DNA from: JAJCYK01 sp965212195
GTDB lineage: Bacteria > Bacteroidota > Bacteroidia > Cytophagales > Cyclobacteriaceae
Length of the DNA: 64,000 nucleotides
Assembly: GCA_965212195.1 (NCBI GenBank)
Contig: CBDBUW010000017.1
Location: 558,001-622,000, forward strand
Reading direction: 5' to 3'
Shown in pieces: positions 44,432 to 55,309 of the stretch; position 1 is the first letter of the stretch; each line of letters opens with the position of its first letter. The notes below the pieces were generated by a model. That model saw only the letters and a list, made by a program, of their open reading frames with translations, searched no databases and was not told the DNA's origin. The translations under genes and the position numbers were made by a program.

Positions 44432-46711
44432 ATGGCCATCAAAATAAGAAAACAGGATGCCCTTGACTATCATGAACTGGGGCAGCCCGGAAAAATTGAG
44501 GTAGTCCCCTCTAAAATGCTCAGTACACAACTGGACCTAGCACTGGCCTATTCACCTGGAGTAGCCGAACCGTGCCTGGAAATAGCCGATAATCCGGAAG
44601 ACGTGTACCGCTATACTGCCAAGGGCAACTTGGTTGGGGTAATATCCAATGGTACCGCTGTATTGGGTTTGGGGAATATCGGAGCCAGCGCTTCCAAACC
44701 AGTAATGGAAGGTAAGGGAGTGCTGTTTAAGAAATTCGCGGGGATCGATGTTTTCGATATTGAGATCGATCAGGAAGATCCTCAAGAGTTTATTAAGATC
44801 GTAAAATCACTGGAACCTACCTTCGGGGGGATCAATCTGGAAGATATCAAAGCCCCTGAAAGCTTTCAAATCGAAGATGCGTTAAAAGAACAGATGGAGA
44901 TACCCATCATGCATGACGATCAACATGGCACCGCCATTATTTCGTCGGCGGCTCTGTTAAGCGCATTGGAGCTAGTGCAGAAAGACATCGACAAAATAAA
45001 GATTGTGGTTAACGGTGCGGGAGCTTCGGCCATAGCTTGTACCAAACTTTACTTGTTACTGGGAGCTCGGAAGGAAAATATCATTATGCTGGACAGCAAG
45101 GGAGTAATCCATAAAGACCGTCAGAACCTGGATTCCATAAAGGCTCAATTTGCCACCGACAGTAAAGTTGAAAGTCTTGAAGAAGCTTTGGAAGGTTCTG
45201 ATATGTTCCTGGGGTTGTCAAAGGGTGATATTCTGTCTGCGGATGCCTTGAAAACCATGGCCAAAGATCCTATTGTATTTGCCTTAGCCAATCCCAACCC
45301 AGAAATTCCCTATGATGAAGCCATTTCTGCCCGTGACGATTTGATCATGGCTACTGGAAGGTCTGATCACCCCAATCAGGTCAACAATGTGCTGGGGTTT
45401 CCCTATATCTTTCGAGGTGCTCTGGATGTAAGGGCTTCGGCAATTAATGAGGAAATGAAGCTGGCAGCCGTACGGGCTCTTACAGCGTTAGCCCAAGAAG
45501 CGGTGCCGGATCTGGTCAGCAAAGCCTACGGTGGTAAATCAATAAGCTTTGGCAGAGACTATTTGATCCCTAAACCGCTGGATCCCAGGTTGATCACCTC
45601 CGTTTCGCCAGCTGTGGCTAAAGCCGCCATAGAATCAGGGGTCAGTAGGATCAACATTACCAACTGGGATAAGTATCATGAAGACTTGCAAAAACGCATA
45701 GGAATTCATCATAAACTGGCCAGTCAAATGATCAGTAGGGCCAAGAAAGATCCCAAGAAGGTGGTATTCGCTGAAGCAGATAATTACAAGATCCTGAAGG
45801 CCGCAGAGATCGTGCTGGAAGAAGGAATCGGCCACCCCATATTACTGGGCAACCAGACCCATATTGAGCAGCTGGCCGAAACCCACAATTTGGAAATCGG
45901 CAATTGCACCATAATCGATACCTCCAAAGAAGAAAAGAAAACCGAAGAGTATGGACAGCTACTCTATGAAAAACGAAAACGCAAGGGACTGACCTATTAT
46001 GAGGGTAAAAAGCTAATGCGTGAACGCAACTATTTTGGGGCTATGATGGTAGAGCAGGGGGAAGCCGATGCCTTAATCTCCGGCCTTACCAAGGACTATC
46101 CCAAGACCATTCTGCCGGCACTGCAGGTAATCGGTACAAAGCCCCAGGTAAACAAGGTGGCAGGCATGTATATCATTTCCAATAAGAAGAAAACCTACTT
46201 TTTTGCGGATACCACGGTGAATGTGAGCCCCTCCGCTGAAGACCTGGTAGATATTATCGCCTTAACTGCCGATGCCGTTAGATTCTTCGATATCGAACCC
46301 CGGATGGCGGTATTATCATATTCCAACTTCGGTTCCAGCAAAGGTGCGGTACCCGCCAAAGCAGCCAAAGCGGCTATGTTGGCTAAAGAAAAATACCCGG
46401 ACCTCATCATTGACGGCGACATACAAGCCAATATTGCCTTAAATACTACCATACAGCAAAGTAACTACCCCTTTAGTGCCCTGGCTGAAAAAGGGGCTAA
46501 TACCCTGATCTTCCCAGATCTGGACTCCGGTAATATTGCCTATAAATTATTAATGGAGATTGGGGGAGCAGAGGCCATCGGACCTATCCTTATGGGTATG
46601 AACAAACCGGTTCACGTATTGCAATTGGGAAGCTCAGTTCGGGAGATCGTGAATATGGTTTCTATCGCCGTTGTTGAAGCTCAAATTAACCAGCATATGG
46701 TCGTTACTTAA
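44432..46711 (+). CDS. maeB: NADP-dependent malic enzyme (MaeB type)
   Basis: The 759-residue protein is a two-domain malic enzyme. Residues 1-430 carry the catalytic part, with YSPGVAEPC, MHDDQHGTAIISSAALL and the NAD(P) loop VNGAGASAIACTKL. Residues about 435-759 are a phosphotransacetylase-like domain, which in this class regulates activity by acetyl-CoA rather than acting as an enzyme. It turns malate into pyruvate with CO2 and NADPH. An unusually long gap with inverted repeats precedes it. ruvA follows 41 bp later. Confidence 0.94.
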   Translation: MAIKIRKQDALDYHELGQPGKIEVVPSKMLSTQLDLALAYSPGVAEPCLEIADNPEDVYRYTAKGNLVGVISNGTAVLGLGNIGASASKPVMEGKGVLFKKFAGIDVFDIEIDQEDPQEFIKIVKSLEPTFGGINLEDIKAPESFQIEDALKEQMEIPIMHDDQHGTAIISSAALLSALELVQKDIDKIKIVVNGAGASAIACTKLYLLLGARKENIIMLDSKGVIHKDRQNLDSIKAQFATDSKVESLEEALEGSDMFLGLSKGDILSADALKTMAKDPIVFALANPNPEIPYDEAISARDDLIMATGRSDHPNQVNNVLGFPYIFRGALDVRASAINEEMKLAAVRALTALAQEAVPDLVSKAYGGKSISFGRDYLIPKPLDPRLITSVSPAVAKAAIESGVSRINITNWDKYHEDLQKRIGIHHKLASQMISRAKKDPKKVVFAEADNYKILKAAEIVLEEGIGHPILLGNQTHIEQLAETHNLEIGNCTIIDTSKEEKKTEEYGQLLYEKRKRKGLTYYEGKKLMRERNYFGAMMVEQGEADALISGLTKDYPKTILPALQVIGTKPQVNKVAGMYIISNKKKTYFFADTTVNVSPSAEDLVDIIALTADAVRFFDIEPRMAVLSYSNFGSSKGAVPAKAAKAAMLAKEKYPDLIIDGDIQANIALNTTIQQSNYPFSALAEKGANTLIFPDLDSGNIAYKLLMEIGGAEAIGPILMGMNKPVHVLQLGSSVREIVNMVSIAVVEAQINQHMVVT

Positions 46712-46724
46712 GGGTAATTTATAT

Positions 46725-46732
46725 TACCTTTG
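46725..46732 (+). promoter_or_regulatory. Candidate -7 element for ruvA-sprA
   Basis: TACCTTTG fits TAnnTTTG exactly, 21 bases before the ruvA ATG. No TTG is seen at the -33 distance, so it is only suggestive. Confidence 0.3.
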
Positions 46733-46752
46733 GTTGACAAAAGTGATTGCTG

Positions 46753-47346
46753 ATGTATGCATATATCGAGGGGTCCCTGGTTGAAAAAGAACCGGCCTTT
46801 GTGGTAGTTGATGTTGGGGGAGTGGGATACGAATTAAAGATAACTCTGGGTACATACTCCGCGCTAAAGAGTCTAACCACAGCCAAGCTGTACACCTACA
46901 GCCATATCAAAGAAGATGCCCATACGCTATATGGTTTTTTTGATCAAGCGGAAAAGAGACTTTTTATGGCTTTGATCTCCATTTCCGGAGTGGGTCCAGC
47001 TACCGGAGTTATGATGTTATCCTCTCTTTCACCTGAGGAAATTCAACACGCCATTCTGACAGAAAATGTACCTGTGATACAGGGTGTTAAGGGTGTGGGG
47101 GCTAAAACGGCGCAAAGAATAATTTTGGAACTGAAAGATAAGGTGAAAAAAGAGGCTTTAGTGAGCCAAAACGCCCAAAATTACGAAGTTTCGCACAATA
47201 GCATCCAAAATGAAGCGTTATCCGCCTTAGTCACCCTTGGGATCAACAAAAACGTAGCGGAAAAAGCCATTATTAACAACCTTAGAAATGCCGAAAAGGA
47301 TCTAACTGTGGAAGAGCTAATTAAGCGGGTTCTTAAATCATCCTAA
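46753..47346 (+). CDS. ruvA: Holliday junction branch migration subunit RuvA
   Basis: RuvA binds four-way junctions and recruits the RuvB motor. I chose the ATG at 46753 (197 residues, MYAYIEGSLVEKEP), the standard family start; a TTG at 46747 would add two residues. The OB domain is N-terminal and the double helix-hairpin-helix is seen in LISISGVGPATGVMML and IQGVKGVGAKTAQRIILEL. The C-terminal RuvB-binding domain ends the protein. sprA begins 5 bp after the stop. Confidence 0.95.
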   Translation: MYAYIEGSLVEKEPAFVVVDVGGVGYELKITLGTYSALKSLTTAKLYTYSHIKEDAHTLYGFFDQAEKRLFMALISISGVGPATGVMMLSSLSPEEIQHAILTENVPVIQGVKGVGAKTAQRIILELKDKVKKEALVSQNAQNYEVSHNSIQNEALSALVTLGINKNVAEKAIINNLRNAEKDLTVEELIKRVLKSS

Positions 47347-47351
47347 ACGCA

Positions 47352-50300
47352 TTGCAGTCAAGTATTGATAAGATAACATTACCCATAATCCTGGTGCTGT
47401 TCATGGTGCTGGGGGCTCTTGATACCTGCTACTCAAAAAGCGAGGGTGCTTGGCTATTTCAACAAGTTAACGACACCATTCCCTCCGACACCGTCCCGCC
47501 CCAGTCTTATGAACCCAGTCGCCATCCGGTATACGACCCCGTCGACCGCATTGGGGATCCGTTTTCAGGTGATGTAGAATACAGCCCCTTACTGAAAGGA
47601 GATCCATTCGGCTTGGATATGAAGATCGAAGTCGACACCGGCGGAAACTATACCATCTATGAACAGATGAATGGTGTGGACTACCGCGCTCCCACCATCA
47701 TGACCTTCGAAGAATACAGCAGGCTTCAAGAACAAAAGATCATCCGTGACTATTGGCGTACCAAGGCTGCCGAACTGGACGGTGAGAGCGCCATCAGCGG
47801 CCGCCGTTTGATCCCCAAGATCCCCATTAGCCCGGTATTCGATCGTATTTTCGGGGGAAGCTTCGTAGACATCCAGCCCAACGGCTCCGTTACCCTGGAT
47901 TTTGGCTTCCGTTCAGAACGTATATTTAACCCCGCCATCCCCATTCGTCGTCAAAAACAAGGAACCTTCGATTTTGAACAACGCATTGGTATGAACGTAA
48001 TCGGAAAAATCGGAGAAAAACTGCAAGTCACCGCTAATTTCGACAACAACACCTCTTTCGATTTTGAGAATGACCTGAGGGTGGAGTACACCGGCTTCGA
48101 TGAGGACATTATAAAGAAGATAGAAATCGGTAATGTGAGTATGGGGATCAGCAACAGCCTGATCCGAGGTTCTCAAAACCTATTCGGGGTAAAAACGGAA
48201 CTACAATTTGGCAAACTGTTTGTTAGCGGGGTATTTTCCACACAGAGAGGTAGCAGTGATGCCATCACCATTGAAGGAGGTTCGCAGGCCAGGGAATTTG
48301 AGTTTCCCTCCTCCGACTACGACGAAAATCGACACTTTTTCTTAGGGCATTTCTTTAGGGACAATTACAACTCCTGGTTGAGTTCTCTGCCCCAGATCAT
48401 ATCCAGAGTAAATGTGACCCGGGTAGAAGTATATATCCTCAACCGCAATAATGACACCGAGACCCTACGGAATTTTGCCGGATTTATGGACCTTGGAGAA
48501 GGCAGGGTCATCGCCCGGCCCGATATCGCTACCAACGGCGATCCCGCCTCACCTGCCACCAATGATGCCAATGACCTGCTGACAGTATTAAACACCAACC
48601 CCGATCTACGGGATGCCAATTTAGTAAGCGATGAACTCACCGACTTGGGACTGGATAAATCTACGGATTTTGCAGTGATCAGAGGAGCCCGTAAGCTAAG
48701 TGAGCGAGAGTATAACATCAACAGACAGTTGGGGTACATCAGTCTTTTCAGAAAGCTGCAGAATGATGAGGTCCTTGCGGTCGCTTTTGAATACAGCTTC
48801 AATGGTCAAAACTATAGGGTTGGCGAGCTGACTGACGATTATGCCAACCGGCCGGAATCAGAAGTTATTTTCCTAAAATTGCTGCGCCCTGGAAAAATTA
48901 ACAGCACGGCCAATACCTGGGACTTGATGATGAAAAACATCTATAATCTAAATGCCAATCAGGTGGCGCAAGATGGTTTCCAGCTGCGAATAATTTATCG
49001 TGACGATGTAACCGGACAAGACAATCCCAGTCTTCATGAAGGAGTTAATACCAAGAATATACAACTAATAGAACTGTTCGGACTGGACCAACTCAATCCC
49101 AACAACGATCCTCAACCCGATGGCAATTTTGACTTCGTGGAAGGGCTGACCATAACCACGGAATCCGGTAATATCATATTCCCGGTTTTGGAGCCCTTTG
49201 GCTCCGACCTGGACAAGTTCTTTACCGATGGTGAACAAGATCTTAAGGACCGATTTGTTTTTCAGGAACTCTATGACGGTACGCGGGCCGATGCCCAGCT
49301 CAATGCCCTCAAGAACAAATTTTTCGTTAAGGGGCAGTTCCTGGCGGGATCCAGCAACGAAATTGTTTTACCGGGTATCAATATTGCCGAGAACTCCGTG
49401 ACGGTTACCGCGGGTAATACCATTCTTCAAGAAGGTGTTCATTACCGAGTGGACTACAATCTGGGCAAGGTCATCATAATCGATGAGGGGATCCTTATTT
49501 CAGGGAAGCAAATCAACATTACATATGAAAAGGCCGACCTTTTCAATTTCCAAACCCGCAGCCTGTTGGGTACCCGCCTGGATTACCGATTCAATGACGA
49601 CATCAACCTGGGAGGCACGCTGCTGTACTTGAACGAAAGACCGCTGATCACCCGGGTTAGCGTTGGTAGTGAACCCACCCGTAATGTAAAATGGGGATTG
49701 GATTTCAATTACCGCAAGGAATCCCGATTCCTTACCAAAATGGTGGATGCCTTGCCTTTCATTCAAACCAAGGAACCTTCCAGTGTTACCTTTAACGCAG
49801 AATTTGCACAATTAATACCGGGGACTTCCAATAAAAACGCCGGGGACGGATTGGCCTACATCGACGATTTCGAAGCCACCGTAACACCTTTCAACCTGGG
49901 TAATGTTATCAGTTGGAAACACGCCAGTACACCCCAAACTGATGATATGAGATTTGGGGTAACCCGGGTGGATGAATTAAATTCCGGGTTTAAACGAGCC
50001 AAATTGGCGTGGTATATAGTGGACAATGTTTTTTATCGTAGCAATGACAGCAACACTCCCGACAATATTGACACCGACAACCATTATTCCCGTCAGGTTA
50101 TCCCTCAGGAGATCTTTACCGAACAGGACCGCCAGCAGATCAATCTGAACCTCCCCATTTTCGACATTGCTTATTTCCCCCAAGAGCGCGGGCCCTATAA
50201 CTACAACCCAAATCTGTTGCCCGATGGTAGTCTGCCCAACCCTGAGGACAATTGGGGAGGTATTACCAGAGCCATCACCTCCGATGTAGATTTTGATAAG

Positions 50301-53300
50301 ACCAATATTGAGTTCCTGGAATTCTGGCTGATGGACCCTTTTATCAGCGGCCCTAATGGACGGGTATTGGCGGGTGCAAATCCCACCAATAATATGGACC
50401 TCAACGGCAAACTGATATTCAACCTGGGAAGTGTGTCGGAGGATTTGATCCCCGACGACAGTCACGGCTTCGAAAACGGACTGCCAGCAGATGGTGTTAT
50501 CGAAACCGGATCGGGCGGTAACGTTACGGAATCTATTTGGGGGAGAACAACCACCCAACAATTCCTTACCAATGCCTTTGACAATAGCTCCAGTGCCCGT
50601 GACAATCAAGATATTGGTTTGGATGGATTGAACAGTGAAAACGAATTGCCGTATTTCGATAGCATCTTTGTAGATCAATTGCCGGTGACTTTATCTGCAG
50701 AGGCTCTGGCTCGTATCACCAATGATCCTTCAGCTGACGATTTTAGCTATTTCCTCGACGCCCAAAAAGACCAGGAGAATCAAGAGATCGTAGAGCGCTA
50801 TAAAGATTTCAACAACCTGGAAAATAACTCTCCCATAGCCAGTGGCAGCCAAAACTTTGTACCATCCGGCAACAACTTTCCTGAAAATGAAGATCTAAAT
50901 ATCGACAATACTATTAGTGACCTGGAAGAATACTATGAGTACAACATCGATCTGAACCCTTCAGCCTTAAGAGTGGGTAATCAAAACATACAGGATCAGG
51001 TCACCAATACCATTAATGGAGACGAAGTTACCTGGTATCTTTTCCGCATTCCGGTACGGATTCCGGACCGTCAGCAGGGAAATATTGAAGGCTTCAAGTC
51101 CATACGTTATATTAGGACATACCTGACGGGATTCACCCAGCCCGTAGTACTGAGGATGGCTAATTTCCAGTTGGTAGGCAGTCAATGGAGGAGGTTTACG
51201 GAGAATTTGGAAGAAGACGGCTTCTTTGAGGACCGGGATCTGGAAGACGCCAACTTTACCATATCTGTAGTCAATGAAGAGGAAAATCCGGGGTATACCG
51301 TACCTCCAGGCTTTCAAAGGGACCGGGACAACACCTCTACGGTTGAGAGACGATTGAATGAGCAGTCCATTGAATTATGTGTGGAAGACCTGCCTGATCG
51401 TGATGCTCGAGCAGTTTTTAAGAATGTAAATTTCGATTTAATTAATTATGGCAGGCTGAAGATGTTCCTACACGCCGAAAGTGAAGATGCTCTTGACGAT
51501 GAAATGACCGCATTTCTTAGGATCGGAACAGATTTTACTCAAAACTACTACGAGATTGAGATCCCTCTGAAACTGACCCCGAACGGAGCCAGCGATCCCC
51601 GGGAGATATGGCCGCTGGAAAATGAAATCGATCTGGATATTGATGAACTATATCAGCTTAAGAGCCGCCGGAACCGGGAAAATGCCGCTATTAATCTTCC
51701 TTATCCCCAGAGCGGACCTGAAATTGTAGACCGGCACCGCATCCGGGTGTTGGGGAACCCGGATATGTCGAAGGTTTATGCCCTGATGATCGGCATCAGA
51801 AATCCTGACAGCCCTGATGGCACTCCGAAATCCGTTTGTATCTGGGCCAACGAATTGAGGGTGGGTGATTTTGATCAAACTGCAGGATGGGCGGCCAATG
51901 CCAACTTGAATATGCAACTGGCGGATTTTGGTAACGTTAACGCCAGTGTGCGTCATTCTACCTTTGGCTTCGGCAGTATTTCCGACCGTATATCGCAGCG
52001 AAGCAGGGAGGAAGTCACGGAGTTTGATGTCTCCGGCAACTTTAATTTGGATAAATTCTTCCCGGAAAAATTCGGACTGCAGATTCCTATGTTTGCCAGT
52101 TATCAAACCACCAATATCACTCCCCAATTCGATCCCAGGGATCCTGATATCAGTTTGGAAAATTCACTGGCCAGTATTGATGATGAGGTCGAACGGGATC
52201 GCTATCGAAAGATCGTGGAAGACAAAACCACCCGGCGCAGTCTTAACTTTACTAATGTGCGTAAGGTCAAAACCAAGGAGGACGCAAAATCCCGGGTATA
52301 CGACATTGAAAATATTTCCTTGACCTATGCCTACAGCGATGTGGTTCGCCGCAATTATCAAACTGAAACCTACCAGTTAAAGTCAATAAAGGGAGCGCTC
52401 TCCTATAACTTCAGTCCCAAAGAATGGATCTTAGAACCATTTGCTAATACGGAAAAGATGAATAGTCCTTTTATGCAGCTCATCAAGGATCTAAACTTCT
52501 CGCCGGTTCCCAGTAATTTCTCTTTCCGGGCCGACCTTGACCGTCGCTTTATCAAGACCCAGCTATGGGGCGTGGACGCCAATAACCGATTAACCACAGA
52601 AGGCATTGAACCATACTTCGAAAAGAGCTTTACCTTTAGCAGGATCTACAACATGCGCTGGAACCTTACACGAAACCTGACATTGGATTATTCGGCCCGA
52701 GCCCTGGCTATTGTGGATGAACCCGAAGGTGATATTGACTCCGAAATTAAAAGGCAACAGGTTTGGGATAACTTGAAAGATATGGGACGCCTGAAGAATT
52801 TCGACCAAACCATTGGATTGAATTATCGTCTTCCCCTGGACAAAATACCTTTGACCGATTGGATAAGTGCGGATCTCGGCTTCAATGTCAACTACAGTTG
52901 GACAACCGGCGCTTTTAACCCTATTAATGAAGTCAACCAAAAAGACACTTTAGGCAACATTGTTCAAAACAGCCGCGACAGAAATATTACCAGTCGAGTG
53001 GACTTAGTGAAACTTTACAACAAAGTAAAATTCCTTAAGGACATTAACACTCCCAGTCGCTCTACCACTCGCCCCAAGCCCAACGACACTACAGCAGTTG
53101 AACCCCAGGGACAGTTTATAAAAGGGGCTTTAAGGCTTCTGATGTCTCTACGATCGGTCAATGTGACCTATAGCAAACGAGAAGGCACAATATTACCGGG
53201 CTTCCTTCCCGACGCCCATCTATTTGGTATGGATCGCGATTGGAACGCTCCCGGGCTATCGTTTGTGTTGGGAAGTCAAAATTTGAGCATAAAGGATCGC

Positions 53301-54488
53301 ACGGTGGAAAACGGATGGCTGGCGCCCAGCCCTTTCCTTACCACCCCGTTTGGTCAGTCCAGCACCATTGATCTAAATATTACGGGACGGGTAGAACCAC
53401 TAAGAGATCTGCGTATCGACCTGACTATGCGCAAGTTGAAATCCGCTAATTACAACGAGATATTCCGATTCGACGACGACCGGGTTACCATAGGATCTTT
53501 CAACCCTACCCGCAGTGGAAGTTACAGCATCTCCTTCCTAACCATTGGCACTGCCTTCCAGAGCAATCGCAGTGATAATACCAACCCGGTATTCGAAGAC
53601 TTTGAAAACAACATCGGCATCGTACGGCAACGTTTGGAATCTGAAAACCTCAATCCCGGCGGTAGTTATGGAGACCAATCCCAAGACGTACTTATACCGG
53701 CATTCATCGCTGCCTATACCGGCAAGGATGCCAATACTATTAATCTAACACCGTTTCCGAAAACGCCCATTCCAAACTGGAGGCTGGACTATGCTGGCCT
53801 CTCCAAGGTTGGGAAACTATCTGAAATTTTCTCTTCCGTCAACATTACCCATAGCTATACATCGACCTATGATGTGATCGGCTTTACCAACTCCGGGCAA
53901 TACCTTGACCCCGCCGACATAACCTTGGAGAACAATGTTGAGAATTACCCCTTGGCCTCAGTATTCAATGACAACGGCGAATGGGTTCCCTTATATGTTA
54001 TCGGGCAGGTGGCCATCACTGAACGGTTTGCCCCGTTGATCGGGATTAATCTACGAACCAGAAGCCGATTGGATTTCCGCATTGAATATCGCAAAGAACG
54101 CAACCTGGCCCTGCAACTTTCCAATGCACAAGTCACGGAATTGAACCGTAAGGATTTTGTGCTGGACCTGGGATATCGCAAGCAAGGCTTTAAGATCCCC
54201 TGGAAAATTGGGGGAGAGACGGTTACTTTGAAAAACGACCTCACCTTTAGGCTGGCTTTCAGCATCGGAGAAACGGAAACCGTTCAGAGAAAAATTGAGG
54301 AATCCAATACCATTACCAGCGGTAACCTCAATTTTCAATTGAGCCCTACCATCTCCTATGTGGTTAATGATCGATTGAACGTTCAGCTATATTTTGAACG
54401 CAATATAAACGAACCTAAAGTAACCAATTCTTTCAAAAGGGCCACCACCAGATTCGGTACGCAAATCAGCTTCAGTTTGGCCCAATAA
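47352..54488 (+). CDS. sprA: T9SS outer-membrane translocon SprA (Sov)
   Basis: SprA forms the giant outer-membrane barrel through which T9SS cargo and gliding adhesins leave the cell. The protein has 2,378 residues, in the family range. The TTG at 47352 is the likely start, because the first internal ATG (47403) would cut the hydrophobic signal TLPIILVLFMVLGALDTCYS in half. SprA_N-type segments occur at about 130-300 (RIFGGSFVDIQPNGSVTLDF, QVTANFDNNTSFDFEND) and again further on. The C-terminus ends RFGTQISFSLAQ, a barrel strand. It is 5 bp behind ruvA, a pairing known elsewhere in the phylum. Confidence 0.95.
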   Translation: MQSSIDKITLPIILVLFMVLGALDTCYSKSEGAWLFQQVNDTIPSDTVPPQSYEPSRHPVYDPVDRIGDPFSGDVEYSPLLKGDPFGLDMKIEVDTGGNYTIYEQMNGVDYRAPTIMTFEEYSRLQEQKIIRDYWRTKAAELDGESAISGRRLIPKIPISPVFDRIFGGSFVDIQPNGSVTLDFGFRSERIFNPAIPIRRQKQGTFDFEQRIGMNVIGKIGEKLQVTANFDNNTSFDFENDLRVEYTGFDEDIIKKIEIGNVSMGISNSLIRGSQNLFGVKTELQFGKLFVSGVFSTQRGSSDAITIEGGSQAREFEFPSSDYDENRHFFLGHFFRDNYNSWLSSLPQIISRVNVTRVEVYILNRNNDTETLRNFAGFMDLGEGRVIARPDIATNGDPASPATNDANDLLTVLNTNPDLRDANLVSDELTDLGLDKSTDFAVIRGARKLSEREYNINRQLGYISLFRKLQNDEVLAVAFEYSFNGQNYRVGELTDDYANRPESEVIFLKLLRPGKINSTANTWDLMMKNIYNLNANQVAQDGFQLRIIYRDDVTGQDNPSLHEGVNTKNIQLIELFGLDQLNPNNDPQPDGNFDFVEGLTITTESGNIIFPVLEPFGSDLDKFFTDGEQDLKDRFVFQELYDGTRADAQLNALKNKFFVKGQFLAGSSNEIVLPGINIAENSVTVTAGNTILQEGVHYRVDYNLGKVIIIDEGILISGKQINITYEKADLFNFQTRSLLGTRLDYRFNDDINLGGTLLYLNERPLITRVSVGSEPTRNVKWGLDFNYRKESRFLTKMVDALPFIQTKEPSSVTFNAEFAQLIPGTSNKNAGDGLAYIDDFEATVTPFNLGNVISWKHASTPQTDDMRFGVTRVDELNSGFKRAKLAWYIVDNVFYRSNDSNTPDNIDTDNHYSRQVIPQEIFTEQDRQQINLNLPIFDIAYFPQERGPYNYNPNLLPDGSLPNPEDNWGGITRAITSDVDFDKTNIEFLEFWLMDPFISGPNGRVLAGANPTNNMDLNGKLIFNLGSVSEDLIPDDSHGFENGLPADGVIETGSGGNVTESIWGRTTTQQFLTNAFDNSSSARDNQDIGLDGLNSENELPYFDSIFVDQLPVTLSAEALARITNDPSADDFSYFLDAQKDQENQEIVERYKDFNNLENNSPIASGSQNFVPSGNNFPENEDLNIDNTISDLEEYYEYNIDLNPSALRVGNQNIQDQVTNTINGDEVTWYLFRIPVRIPDRQQGNIEGFKSIRYIRTYLTGFTQPVVLRMANFQLVGSQWRRFTENLEEDGFFEDRDLEDANFTISVVNEEENPGYTVPPGFQRDRDNTSTVERRLNEQSIELCVEDLPDRDARAVFKNVNFDLINYGRLKMFLHAESEDALDDEMTAFLRIGTDFTQNYYEIEIPLKLTPNGASDPREIWPLENEIDLDIDELYQLKSRRNRENAAINLPYPQSGPEIVDRHRIRVLGNPDMSKVYALMIGIRNPDSPDGTPKSVCIWANELRVGDFDQTAGWAANANLNMQLADFGNVNASVRHSTFGFGSISDRISQRSREEVTEFDVSGNFNLDKFFPEKFGLQIPMFASYQTTNITPQFDPRDPDISLENSLASIDDEVERDRYRKIVEDKTTRRSLNFTNVRKVKTKEDAKSRVYDIENISLTYAYSDVVRRNYQTETYQLKSIKGALSYNFSPKEWILEPFANTEKMNSPFMQLIKDLNFSPVPSNFSFRADLDRRFIKTQLWGVDANNRLTTEGIEPYFEKSFTFSRIYNMRWNLTRNLTLDYSARALAIVDEPEGDIDSEIKRQQVWDNLKDMGRLKNFDQTIGLNYRLPLDKIPLTDWISADLGFNVNYSWTTGAFNPINEVNQKDTLGNIVQNSRDRNITSRVDLVKLYNKVKFLKDINTPSRSTTRPKPNDTTAVEPQGQFIKGALRLLMSLRSVNVTYSKREGTILPGFLPDAHLFGMDRDWNAPGLSFVLGSQNLSIKDRTVENGWLAPSPFLTTPFGQSSTIDLNITGRVEPLRDLRIDLTMRKLKSANYNEIFRFDDDRVTIGSFNPTRSGSYSISFLTIGTAFQSNRSDNTNPVFEDFENNIGIVRQRLESENLNPGGSYGDQSQDVLIPAFIAAYTGKDANTINLTPFPKTPIPNWRLDYAGLSKVGKLSEIFSSVNITHSYTSTYDVIGFTNSGQYLDPADITLENNVENYPLASVFNDNGEWVPLYVIGQVAITERFAPLIGINLRTRSRLDFRIEYRKERNLALQLSNAQVTELNRKDFVLDLGYRKQGFKIPWKIGGETVTLKNDLTFRLAFSIGETETVQRKIEESNTITSGNLNFQLSPTISYVVNDRLNVQLYFERNINEPKVTNSFKRATTRFGTQISFSLAQ

Positions 54489-54492
54489 TAAT

Positions 54493-54522
54493 TTTGGCAT
54501 TTCGAAAAAGAATGTATTTTTG
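54493..54522 (+). promoter_or_regulatory. Promoter of gcvH
   Basis: TTTG (54493-54496) and TATTTTTG (54515-54522) are both exact matches to the Bacteroidota -33/-7 consensus with 18 bases between. The expected start site is about 12 bases before the gcvH ATG, and the element lies right after the sprA stop. Confidence 0.6.
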
Positions 54523-54537
54523 GGAAAATTAATCCTA

Positions 54538-54921
54538 ATGAATATTCCCGAAAATTTAAAATATACCAAAGACCACGAGTGGATATTGCTATCCGATGAC
54601 AATACCACGGCCACCATAGGTATTACTGACTTTGCCCAACAAGAATTAGGCGACATCGTATATCTGGAAATTGAAACCGAAGGAGAAGAAATAAACGTTG
54701 GGGATATGTTTGGCACGGTGGAAGCCGTAAAGACGGTTTCAGACCTCTTCATGCCCTTAACTGGCTTGGTAAGTGAAGTAAATGCTGCCCTGATTGATGC
54801 TCCGGAGTTGGTTAACGATGACCCCTACGGAGAAGGCTGGATGATCAAGATCACCCTGTCCGATCAAGATACCTCAGAGTTGTTAAGTGCTGAAGACTAT
54901 AAAGAACTCATTGGAGCCTAA
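54538..54921 (+). CDS. gcvH: Glycine cleavage system H protein
   Basis: GcvH is the lipoyl carrier of the glycine cleavage system. The ATG at 54538 gives 127 residues starting MNIPENLKYTKDHEW, the family start; an in-frame start at 54520 lies within the promoter. The lipoylated Lys is residue 65 in GTVEAVKTVSDLF. gcvP and gcvT are elsewhere. The VanZ-like gene overlaps its 3' end or follows closely, depending on which start is used. Confidence 0.95.
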   Translation: MNIPENLKYTKDHEWILLSDDNTTATIGITDFAQQELGDIVYLEIETEGEEINVGDMFGTVEAVKTVSDLFMPLTGLVSEVNAALIDAPELVNDDPYGEGWMIKITLSDQDTSELLSAEDYKELIGA

Positions 54922-55309
54922 TTGGCTGAAACGGTGGCTGAGCTCCTATACACCTGCTGTATTATGGGGACTAGCTATGGCCGCAGCCACCTTAATGCCC
55001 GGTTCACAATTACCTGAACCACCTGATTGGGGCATTTCCGTGGATAAATTGGGCCATTTTGTATTATTCGCGACCTGGAGTATACTATTATTATTATCCT
55101 ATTCGCACAAAAACCCTCAGTACACCCTAAAAAAACTACTGTTGATTGTGACTTTTGGGGTCTTATACGGATTATTATTAGAAACAGGCCAATTATGGGT
55201 CCCTGGCAGAGAATTTAGCTGGCCAGATATTGCAGCTAATAGCTCTGGAAGTTTGCTGGGAGCTTTGGGTTTTTGGGCTATGGCTAAATTTACCTCCAAA
55301 TTGGTCTAA
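54887..55309 (+). CDS. VanZ-like membrane protein
   Basis: This is a 140-residue protein with four hydrophobic segments and the VanZ-type motif SVDKLGHFVLFATWSILL, plus ETGQLWVPGREFSWPDIAAN. VanZ proteins are small membrane proteins of unknown mechanism, first seen with teicoplanin resistance; relatives in Bacteroidota occur next to gcvH and need not concern resistance. The GTG at 54887 overlaps gcvH by 35 bp; a TTG at 54911 would shorten the overlap to 11 bp. Confidence 0.82.
   Translation: MLKTIKNSLEPNWLKRWLSSYTPAVLWGLAMAAATLMPGSQLPEPPDWGISVDKLGHFVLFATWSILLLLSYSHKNPQYTLKKLLLIVTFGVLYGLLLETGQLWVPGREFSWPDIAANSSGSLLGALGFWAMAKFTSKLV

Noticed and set aside
49977..50678. 233-codon open frame on the minus strand
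   Set aside because: It lies inside sprA and has no family features; shadow frame.
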